5,202 bases of DNA from the NCBI GenBank assembly GCA_027032655.1, contig JALVMZ010000241.1, positions 1-5,202 of the forward strand, read 5' to 3'. The position numbers and the translations under genes are program-made. The notes under the pieces are model-generated. The model was not told the DNA's origin. It made no database searches and saw only the letters and a list, made by a program, of their open reading frames with translations. Each line of letters begins with the position of its first letter. Position 1 is the first letter of the stretch. The stretch comes from Desulfobacteraceae bacterium (GTDB taxonomy: Bacteria; Desulfobacterota; DSM-4660; Desulfatiglandales; JALVMZ01). Shown here piece after piece: positions 1 to 5,196 of the stretch.

Positions 1-270
1 TTTTTCATATTGCTCAAAACGCTTATCATATCTCTCAAAGCGCTTTTCATATTGCTCAAAACGCCTTTCACTCTTCTCCCTGTCTGCCTGAAGCTCCCTG
101 AGAAGCTTCTCAAATCTATCCTCTGTCTGCTCTTTTGGAGCATACTGACCTGAAAGCAGATTCAATAGCTCTGACCTTACCTCCGGATGCTCCCTTATTA
201 TCTCAGGAAGTTCCTCATATATAAGCCTTTTTATATCCTCTTTACTGAATTCAATGTTGCTCATGCCCAT
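1..270 (-). CDS. N-terminus of a coiled-coil protein, DUF3782/PD-(D/E)XK-like (partial)
   Basis: The minus-strand frame is open from the ATG at 268-270 to the window edge, giving 90 residues with no stop, so the C-terminus is missing. The start is chosen because AGAGGGAG (278-285) places GGGAG 7 nt upstream; a second in-frame ATG at 262-264 is possible but less well spaced. Residues 8-40 are helical (KEDIKRLIYEELPEIIREHPE). From about residue 50 the chain is highly charged, and residues 70-90 are near-exact heptads of the form RFEQYEK, a coiled coil. In proteins of this architecture such a coil usually precedes a PD-(D/E)XK nuclease-like domain annotated DUF3782. That domain lies outside the window, so the family call is inference from the N-terminal style only. 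There is no signal peptide or membrane segment. The gene diverges from the CRISPR operon and there is no sign that it takes part in it. Confidence 0.7.
   Translation of the reverse strand, partial: MGMSNIEFSKEDIKRLIYEELPEIIREHPEVRSELLNLLSGQYAPKEQTEDRFEKLLRELQADREKSERRFEQYEKRFERYDKRFEQYEK
2..64. repeat. Heptad-encoding direct repeat inside the coiled-coil gene
   Basis: A 21-nt segment at 2-22 recurs identically at 44-64, with a diverged copy between them. The period is 21 nt, one protein heptad (RFEQYEK / RFERYDK / RFEQYEK on the minus strand). This is internal gene repetition in a coiled coil, probably from local duplication, and not a separate element. Confidence 0.75.
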
Positions 271-337
271 TTCATAACTCCCTCTTATGAAAAATATTAC
301 ATAAAAATGTGATGATTGTAAATGTTATATTATAATT

Positions 338-454
338 TTAAAGGTCAAATAATCCCGGATTGATAATGGGCTGTGGCATCTGCTGGATATCTTCACTATA
401 ATAATACTTAACAACGCATCCTGTCTCATAAAGCCCCTTTAAAAATGCACTGAA
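338..454 (-). pseudogene. Possible C-terminal remnant of an unidentified protein
   Basis: A minus-strand frame runs from just after a stop at 455-457 to a TAA at 338-340, giving 38 residues with no start at its head. The sequence looks protein-like for an otherwise AT-rich intergenic stretch: it contains LKGLYETGCVVKYYYSED and ends PQPIINPGLFDL, a composition typical of a genuine C-terminus. It has the same orientation as the gene at 1-270 and ends 67 bp before that gene's start. Upstream (458-540) no matching frame continues. I read it as the decayed 3' end of a gene displaced when the CRISPR operon arrived. I do not recognise the family. A chance open frame of this length is also possible. 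Confidence 0.35.
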
Positions 455-481
455 TTATAAAAATTCTATGATCAAAATTTT

Positions 482-513
482 TTGAAAATTTCACCCCTAA
501 ATCCATATATATT
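482..513 (+). promoter_or_regulatory. Candidate promoter of the TPR-primpol-cas1-cas2 operon
   Basis: TTGAAA at 482-487 resembles a -35 box. The -10 candidates are CATATA (504-509, 16-nt spacing) and TATATT (508-513, 20-nt spacing), both about 30 bp before the first start codon. A perfect inverted repeat, TCAAAA-TT-TTTTGA (472-485), overlaps the -35 and could be an operator or simply AT-rich chance. No other promoter-like site appears within the tightly packed operon, so this is the likeliest place for transcription to begin. The spacing is not ideal. Confidence 0.3.
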
Positions 514-527
514 AAATAGAAAGAAAA

Positions 528-533
528 AAGGAG
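528..533 (+). promoter_or_regulatory. Ribosome binding site of the TPR gene
   Basis: AAGGAG lies 7 nt before the ATG at 541, an optimal spacing, which supports that start for the TPR protein. Confidence 0.8.
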
Positions 534-540
534 AAAATTC

Positions 541-1905
541 ATGAACACCCAGAAACTAACAAACAAAAAACAAAATGAAAATTATTTGGTTCCTGAAGAA
601 GAACTATACGAAGATGAATTCTTCTCTTTAAAAGATATCCTGCCTGAAGATTTGAATGAAAAAGAGATAAGATTAAAGAATATACTTTCTGATTTAGATG
701 AGTTATTTCGTGAAAACAGATGGCAGGACATACTTGCATTAATCTATCCTGTAGAAGAAAAGCATCCTGAATTGATTCATGAGGGTTTAGACCTGGAACT
801 AAGGTCAAAATCTGCATTTGCCCTGGGGCAGTTAAACAGATTCGAAGAAGCCTTAAAAGAACTTACCATATGTGTTAATAATTCACCTACTAATTTTCAT
901 TACCATAGTTCCCTTGCTTATACTGCATACAATGCACTTTATGCAGGTGAGAGAAGGAGAATATTCCTGAGAGGTCATAACAGGGCAAGGTATATTGAAC
1001 TGGCACATAAACACTTTGAAAAGGCCCAGGAGCTAAGGCCGGATGGTGTTACCAATTTTTACAGACATGGCATGCTTTACAAAAAAATTGAAGGAAAAGC
1101 AAAAAAGGCCATACCACTTTTTAAAAAGGCAATTCAAAACTGGGAATCCCTTGAAAAATCCAAGAAAGAAAAAAGACATCAGGAAAAGAAAAATTACATC
1201 AAATCGCTCTATCAGATAGCAGTATCTCTAAATAAAACAGGAAACTCACAGGATGCTTTAGGGTATATTAATAAGTGTATTGAAAAGGATAAAACCAGCA
1301 ATTATATTCGCCCTCTTTATAAATTTTTTACCCTTGGAAAGATCTATTATGCTTTGAGAGATTATGAAAATACGATTAAAGCACTAAATGCAGGACTTGA
1401 GTTAAAAAAGGGTGATAATGTGGATTTTGTATATGAACTACTGGCACGGACACATCTTGCCATGGGAAATTACAATAAGGCATTTGAAGTCATCTCTACT
1501 GTTCCCGAAGAAAAAAGAAGACCATATTATAGTTGGACCGAAGCAGACATATTGTGTGCCCTCAGGGCATTGAAGGCTGCGAGAAAGGTCTTACTTAAAT
1601 CAATAAATCGGGATAACCGTTCAAAACATAAGGGCCTGATAAGGCTATCCCGAATAGAATACCTATCAGGAAACTTTTTAAAAAGCATGGAATATGCAAA
1701 ACAGGCAGAACAATTCTTTTATCAAACATGGGGTGGAGTGCTTGATGATGCCCTTTACTGGGAGGCGCTGAATTCCTTCCGCTTAAATGAAAAGGAAAAG
1801 GCCCTATCTCTTTTAAATGAACTTAGAGTCTTAAACCCATACTATAAGAGACTACCACTTCTTGAAAAAAGACTAAAAGATACATTCAATAAGGAGGCGC
1901 GATGA
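541..1905 (+). CDS. TPR-repeat protein, first gene of the Prim-Pol/Cas1/Cas2 operon
   Basis: This 454-residue, soluble, all-helical protein has no signal peptide or membrane segment. TPR-type helix pairs with the usual G-x4-A spacing are visible at about residues 87-118, 148-170, 173-200, 220-250, 262-291, 297-321, 366-396 and 405-433 (for example ALGQLNRFEEALKELT and ALRDYENTIKALNAGLELK). Residues 1-50 are acidic and probably flexible. Between repeats, residues 137-151 (GERRRIFLRGHNRAR) form a strongly basic segment that could contact nucleic acid. TPR solenoids are protein-binding scaffolds, and I see no catalytic motif. The gene starts behind a strong RBS, and its TGA overlaps the next ATG by 4 bp, so it is coupled to the Prim-Pol. 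I infer that it scaffolds the Prim-Pol-Cas1-Cas2 complex; its actual function is unknown. The identification of TPRs is firm, the role is not. Confidence 0.85.
   Translation: MNTQKLTNKKQNENYLVPEEELYEDEFFSLKDILPEDLNEKEIRLKNILSDLDELFRENRWQDILALIYPVEEKHPELIHEGLDLELRSKSAFALGQLNRFEEALKELTICVNNSPTNFHYHSSLAYTAYNALYAGERRRIFLRGHNRARYIELAHKHFEKAQELRPDGVTNFYRHGMLYKKIEGKAKKAIPLFKKAIQNWESLEKSKKEKRHQEKKNYIKSLYQIAVSLNKTGNSQDALGYINKCIEKDKTSNYIRPLYKFFTLGKIYYALRDYENTIKALNAGLELKKGDNVDFVYELLARTHLAMGNYNKAFEVISTVPEEKRRPYYSWTEADILCALRALKAARKVLLKSINRDNRSKHKGLIRLSRIEYLSGNFLKSMEYAKQAEQFFYQTWGGVLDDALYWEALNSFRLNEKEKALSLLNELRVLNPYYKRLPLLEKRLKDTFNKEAR
1891..1897 (+). promoter_or_regulatory. Ribosome binding site of the Prim-Pol gene
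   Basis: AAGGAGG, a perfect Shine-Dalgarno core, lies inside the last codons of the TPR gene. It is 4 nt from the ATG at 1902 and 7 nt from the adjacent in-frame ATG at 1905. The second ATG is therefore the better-spaced start, which would shorten the Prim-Pol by one residue. Confidence 0.75.
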
Positions 1906-3518
1906 TGACAGAGAGCAAAAATCCTGCAGTAAAAAGAGATAAACCCATTGATTTTTCACTTGTCATCAGATTGCTGGAAGAGAAGTTTATAAAAGGTGAA
2001 CAGACCGATAGATGGAAAAGAATCTTACTTAAGGAGAACATATGGAAGAATTTGTCAACATCACTTCAAATCAAATGGGCAAGAATAGCACAGATTGCAG
2101 GAGAAGTGGAACTGGCACTCAGGATATTCACTCATATTAATAAGAAAGAGCCAACCCTGATTAATGCATGGGAGGAACATGTCCAACTCCTCTCAATTCT
2201 GGGAGAAAAGAAGAGGCTTGCTCAACTGATTGCCTTATCAAGGAGATATCTGTCCCCTGATAGGTCAGATATGTTACTTGCATTAGCAAGACAAAAAATT
2301 CCCGATTCTATAGGCGAAAATGATATCCCTCCCGACCCATTTCAAAGATTGAGAAACAGAGAGGAATCCATCAGGAGATTTCTTGAGCTCTTCTCAGGTA
2401 GGGAGGACTGCTTTGCAAGACAGTGGGCAAACAGGGAAGAAAATACACAGGGGTATGTGCCTGTAAGACGCCCTATGACACCAGAAGATGTGGAAGAGCA
2501 CCTTTCAGGGAAAAAGACATTTGGTCTGTATCTTCTTCGGAAAGACTCCACTGTTAAAGTAGCTGTGATTGATGCCGACATAATCCCTGAATTTAGAAAA
2601 ACAAAAATCTCCAAGGATGAAAAGACATTAATTAAGCGTGAGAGATTATACCTCTTTAAGAGGATCAATGAACTATCAAAGGATGCAGGATTTAATCCAG
2701 TGGCAGAATTCAGTGGAGCAAAGGGATATCACTTCTGGTTCTTTCTGGAAGAACCTGTAAATGCAACCTTAATAAGACAGGCCCTCAATCCCATAGCACG
2801 GATATTAAACAAGGACCTTCAAGTCTTCAGGCTTGAGTCATTTCCAAAACAGGATAATTTATCAGGTAAGGGTTTCGGGAATCTGGTAAAACTTCCCCTT
2901 GGTATTCACAGGCTTACAGGGAAACGCTCCTTTTTTATGGATTGCCCAAGAAGAGATCTGGACTCCCAGCTTGCCTTTCTCCGCAAAATCAAAATGACAG
3001 GGAAGGAAGATATCCGTATCCATGATTGCTCAAAGGACTCAAATAGAATCATTATTCACCCAAGGATGAAAAACATCTCAGGGGAATACCCGGAACTTGT
3101 AACCCTTGAGGCTACCTGTCCTCCTATTGGGCAGATAATCTCCTCCTGCATAAACAGGCATCCCATATCTTCAATAGAAGAAAAGATACTCATTCAGACC
3201 ATAGGCTTTCTTCCTGCATCAAAAAGGCTTATCCATTATCTTCTTTCAAATCAGCCTGAATATAATCCACATCTTGTGGACTACAAGCTCAGCAGATTGA
3301 GGGGGAAACCTCTCGGCTGTAAACGAATTCATTCCCTCATGAAATATGGTGGCGATTTCTGTCCATTTAATAGGATATCAGAATATCCACATCCCCTGCT
3401 CCACTTAAAGGAATGGAAAGAGGAGTTAAGTATAAATTCTGAGAAAATCACAAATCTTGAATCAGCACTTGAGAATCTAAAACTTGCAATAATAAAAACA
3501 GAGGCATTCCTTAAGTAA
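1902..3518 (+). CDS. CRISPR-associated primase-polymerase (CAPP-like AEP)
   Basis: This 538-residue protein is a template-dependent primase/polymerase of the archaeo-eukaryotic primase superfamily. Residues 53-120 form two TPR-like helix pairs (W59, G67, A72, P84; then W90, G101). The catalytic domain spans roughly 150-370. Motif I is VAVIDAD, with metal-binding D224 and D226. Motif II is SGAKGYHFWFF, with nucleotide-binding H277. Motif III is the region LESFPKQD with E312 as the likely third acidic residue, followed by GFGNLVKLPLGIH (324-336), a block shared with TOTE- and CRISPR-linked primases. All expected active-site residues are present, so it should be active. The C-terminal region (about 400-505) has four cysteines, C406, C416, C473 and C487, followed by PHPL, resembling a PriL-type Fe-S or zinc-binding domain. 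Characterised CAPPs prime and extend DNA and bind Cas1-Cas2; a role in spacer acquisition is proposed from that work and inferred here. The gene overlaps the TPR gene by 4 bp and cas1 by 1 bp. Confidence 0.88.
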   Translation: MMTESKNPAVKRDKPIDFSLVIRLLEEKFIKGEQTDRWKRILLKENIWKNLSTSLQIKWARIAQIAGEVELALRIFTHINKKEPTLINAWEEHVQLLSILGEKKRLAQLIALSRRYLSPDRSDMLLALARQKIPDSIGENDIPPDPFQRLRNREESIRRFLELFSGREDCFARQWANREENTQGYVPVRRPMTPEDVEEHLSGKKTFGLYLLRKDSTVKVAVIDADIIPEFRKTKISKDEKTLIKRERLYLFKRINELSKDAGFNPVAEFSGAKGYHFWFFLEEPVNATLIRQALNPIARILNKDLQVFRLESFPKQDNLSGKGFGNLVKLPLGIHRLTGKRSFFMDCPRRDLDSQLAFLRKIKMTGKEDIRIHDCSKDSNRIIIHPRMKNISGEYPELVTLEATCPPIGQIISSCINRHPISSIEEKILIQTIGFLPASKRLIHYLLSNQPEYNPHLVDYKLSRLRGKPLGCKRIHSLMKYGGDFCPFNRISEYPHPLLHLKEWKEELSINSEKITNLESALENLKLAIIKTEAFLK

Positions 3519-4558
3519 TGGAAAGTGTATATATTCTTGAAAAAGGTGCATATATCAAAAAAGAGGGACACTCCCTTAAGGTGGTTAAAGAAGGCAGAGT
3601 AATCCAGTTCATACCTGCAGCGGATCTGAAAAGACTGACATTGATCGGTCACATAGCCATTAGCAGTGGAGTGCTGGACTTTCTGATTAAAAACAGGATT
3701 GAAACGGTATTTATGACACCAAACGGCAGGTTTATGGCAAGGATAGAAACAGATGAACATAGACATGTTGAACTCCGAAGAGCCCAATATTTGAGGCTAT
3801 CTGATGGTGACTTCTCTTTCAAAACTGCAAAACTAATAGTTAAGGGTAAAATTAATAATATGTCCCGATTCTTAACAGTGAGGGCAAGACAATACGAAAA
3901 CAAAGAATTAAGAGAAGGAGCAGTAAAATTAAAAGCAATGGGCGATGCACTGAAAACCATTCCCACAATGGAACATTTAAGGGGAATGGAAGGGAATGCA
4001 AGCAGGATTTACTTTGAATACTTCCCTCTTCTAATCCGTAATCCCCTTTTTAATTTTAAAGAAAGAAACAAAAGACCACCACTTGACCCTGTGAATGCCC
4101 TCTTATCGTTTATATATACCATACTAACCAATGAAGTCCTATCTGCCATAAATGCATGTGGACTTGATCCATACCTTGGTGCATTGCATAAGGTATCCTA
4201 TGGGAGACCATCTCTTGCCTGTGACCTTGTGGAAGAGTATCGCGCCTTCCTTGGAGATAGACTCATTCTATCCCTTATAAATCAGAAGTCCATCTCACCA
4301 GATGACTTTGTCTATAGAAGTAACTCCCCTTCCAATTTTATTGATGAAGAGGAGATGAAGGAGAAAAGACCCGTAGAGATGAAACCCGCGATAAGTAGAG
4401 CATTGATTGAGACATATGAACAGATGATGACTCGCCCTATCACATATAAAGGTAAAAAAACCACTTACAGATTGATTATACTTTCCCAGGTAAGGGGCTT
4501 TTCAAAGTATCTCATGGAACCAGAGAACTCTTATTCCACATTTTCATGGGAAAAATAG
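3518..4558 (+). CDS. cas1: CRISPR-associated endonuclease/integrase Cas1
   Basis: Cas1 is the catalytic subunit of the Cas1-Cas2 integrase that inserts new spacers at the leader-proximal repeat. At 346 residues it has the usual length. The N-terminal beta domain (about 1-85) contains the typical IPAADLKRLTLIGHIAISSG and FMTPNGRFMARI segments. The helical catalytic domain carries the three metal ligands in family context: E158 (LRGMEGNASRIYF), H224 (GLDPYLGALHKVSYGRP) and D236 (SLACDLVEEYR). The C-terminal YRLIILSQVRGFSKYLM is also typical. All catalytic residues are present and the frame is intact. The ATG shares its A with the TAA of the Prim-Pol (TAATG), and no strong RBS is well placed (GAGG at 3501-3504 is 13 nt away), so expression probably depends on termination-reinitiation. 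It is a standalone Cas1 with no fused reverse transcriptase or Cas4. The closest subtype cannot be fixed from sequence alone; the operon suggests a type III context. Confidence 0.97.
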   Translation: MESVYILEKGAYIKKEGHSLKVVKEGRVIQFIPAADLKRLTLIGHIAISSGVLDFLIKNRIETVFMTPNGRFMARIETDEHRHVELRRAQYLRLSDGDFSFKTAKLIVKGKINNMSRFLTVRARQYENKELREGAVKLKAMGDALKTIPTMEHLRGMEGNASRIYFEYFPLLIRNPLFNFKERNKRPPLDPVNALLSFIYTILTNEVLSAINACGLDPYLGALHKVSYGRPSLACDLVEEYRAFLGDRLILSLINQKSISPDDFVYRSNSPSNFIDEEEMKEKRPVEMKPAISRALIETYEQMMTRPITYKGKKTTYRLIILSQVRGFSKYLMEPENSYSTFSWEK

Positions 4559-4837
4559 ATGTTTTATCTGGTATGTTTTGACATAGTGGACGACAGGATA
4601 AGGGAGCGTGTTGCTAAATGCCTCAAGGCATATGGTGTAAGAGTTCAAAAATCGGTATTTGAATGTTCCAATCTTTCAGAAGAAAGATTCCTCAAAATGA
4701 AAAATCGGATTGAAGACCTGATTGATAACCATGTGGACACTGTCAGATACTACCTAATCTGTAAAGGATGCCTGAAAAATGTTGAGATAAGCGGAATAGG
4801 TGAACCTCCTGATCAGGGGAAATTTCACATAGTTTGA
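4559..4837 (+). CDS. cas2: CRISPR-associated protein Cas2
   Basis: Cas2 is a small ferredoxin-fold protein whose dimer bridges two Cas1 dimers in the spacer-integration complex. At 92 residues the length is normal. The first strand, MFYLVCFDIVDD, carries the conserved Asp (D8) seen in Cas2 proteins with metal-dependent nuclease activity. It is followed by the characteristic RIRERVAKCLKAYGVRVQKSVFEC and the strand TVRYYLICKGC. The ATG follows the cas1 TAG directly with no gap, and a weak GGGA (4548-4551) is the only RBS candidate, so it is likely translationally coupled to cas1. Cysteines are frequent (C6, C21, C36, C68, C71). It is the last gene before the CRISPR leader. Confidence 0.96.
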   Translation: MFYLVCFDIVDDRIRERVAKCLKAYGVRVQKSVFECSNLSEERFLKMKNRIEDLIDNHVDTVRYYLICKGCLKNVEISGIGEPPDQGKFHIV

Positions 4838-4897
4838 TAAAGAATTTACTCCGCAGGCTATAGGCTAATTTTAAGCAAAAAATAAAAATGCAAATAA

Positions 4898-4910
4898 TAT
4901 CAACTGGTTA
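4898..4910 (+). promoter_or_regulatory. Candidate IHF/HU-family binding site in the leader
   Basis: TATCAACTGGTTA matches the IHF consensus WATCAANNNNTTR at every position. In type I-E and I-F systems IHF bends the leader so that Cas1-Cas2 can dock at the first repeat. This site lies about 180 bp from the repeat, farther than in I-E, and whether the host encodes IHF is unknown. AT-rich DNA makes chance matches more likely. Confidence 0.35.
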
Positions 4911-4929
4911 TCTGTCTATTATCAAAACA

Positions 4930-5043
4930 GCCTGCGAAAATCTAATTTTTTAACAATATCAGCATGTTATTGTGATTTTCAGGGTTATTTTGAGTGTCTA
5001 AAAATCCAACGGGACATAAAAAAATAGGGGTGCCTGCGGAAAT
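4930..5043. repeat. Direct 12-mer pair in the leader with an inverted third copy
   Basis: GCCTGCGAAAAT (4930-4941) and GCCTGCGGAAAT (5032-5043) agree at 11 of 12 positions, 102 bp apart. The reverse complement of the core, CCGCAGGC, is at 4851-4858; it pairs perfectly with 5032-5039, and CGCAGGCT (4852-4859) pairs with AGCCTGCG (4929-4936). These GC-rich words stand out in an AT-rich leader and may be protein-binding or anchoring motifs. Confidence 0.5.
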
Positions 5044-5076
5044 GGGGTTGAAACTATCTGAAAAATCTGTAAAATT

Positions 5077-5082
5077 TATAAT
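5077..5082 (+). promoter_or_regulatory. Possible -10 box at the leader-repeat border
   Basis: TATAAT is a perfect -10 hexamer, but the best -35 (TTGAAA, 5048-5053) is 23 nt away instead of 16-18. Transcription from it would start near 5089, inside the first repeat. It may help transcribe the array or may simply be AT-rich sequence. Confidence 0.2.
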
Positions 5083-5086
5083 TACT

Positions 5087-5122
5087 GTCAGAACAAAGGC
5101 CCCGATTTGAGGGGATTGAGAC
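5087..5122 (+). repeat. CRISPR repeat 1 (leader-proximal)
   Basis: This is the repeat at which Cas1-Cas2 would act. The preceding 7 nt (AATTACT, 5080-5086) also nearly match the 7 nt before repeat 2 (AATTGCT, 5154-5160). Confidence 0.93.
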
Positions 5123-5160
5123 CTCCTTGGAGCGCCCTGGCCTTGGCCTCTGCAATTGCT
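5123..5160 (+). other. CRISPR spacer 1 (most recently acquired)
   Basis: The spacer is 38 nt, or 36 nt if the repeat includes CT. It is about 63% G+C (24 of 38), far above the surrounding DNA, which suggests the protospacer came from a GC-richer element. It contains CCTTGG twice (5125-5130, 5141-5146). All three reverse-complement frames are open; one reads AIAEAKARALQG, resembling a protein helix, which would make the crRNA antisense to such an mRNA. The + strand is also open, so strand assignment is uncertain. Confidence 0.85.
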
Positions 5161-5196
5161 GTCAGAACAAAGGCCCCGATTTGAGGGGATTGAGAC
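5161..5196 (+). repeat. CRISPR repeat 2
   Basis: It is identical to repeat 1 over 36 nt (38 including the preceding CT). A second spacer starts at 5197 and is cut by the window edge. Confidence 0.93.

Larger units (their letters stand above)
4838..5086 (+). promoter_or_regulatory. CRISPR leader
   Basis: This gene-free, AT-rich stretch of about 250 bp lies between the cas2 stop and the first repeat. Repeat orientation (ATTGAGAC at the 3' end) places the leader on this side, so new spacers would be inserted near 5086. Visible structure includes a perfect IHF-type consensus (4898-4910), a 12-mer occurring twice at 11/12 identity (4930-4941 and 5032-5043), an 8-bp inverted partner CCGCAGGC at 4851-4858, an inverted repeat ACAATA-N9-TATTGT (4953-4973), and a repeat-like end at 5044-5054. 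The longest ATG frame (4888, 21 codons) lacks an RBS and is not called. Confidence 0.8.

Noticed and set aside
315..348. Promoter for the minus-strand coiled-coil gene (TTGACC with TATAAT or TACAAT)
   Set aside because: TTGACC (343-348) is 8 nt from TATAAT (329-334) and 22 nt from TACAAT (315-320), neither a workable spacing; no confident call.
539..817. Open frame of 92 codons on the minus strand
   Set aside because: It is fully antisense to the start of the TPR gene, has no convincing RBS and its composition matches reverse-strand coding, so it is a shadow.
3329..3787. Open frame of 152 codons on the minus strand
   Set aside because: It spans the Prim-Pol/cas1 junction antisense to two well-supported genes; the Phe/Ser/Cys-rich product looks like a shadow.
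3518..4558. Mobile-element (casposase) origin for the Cas1
   Set aside because: It sits with cas2 and an array and there are no terminal inverted repeats or target-site duplications in the window, so it is a CRISPR Cas1, not a casposon integrase.
4852..4951. Rho-independent terminator after cas2 (8-bp stem followed by a T run)
   Set aside because: CGCAGGCT and AGCCTGCG can pair, and a run of six T follows at 4946-4951, but the loop is about 69 nt, so it is not a credible intrinsic terminator.
4888..4953. Small ATG frame (21 codons) in the leader
   Set aside because: No Shine-Dalgarno sequence precedes it and it sits in leader DNA; ends by chance at TAA.
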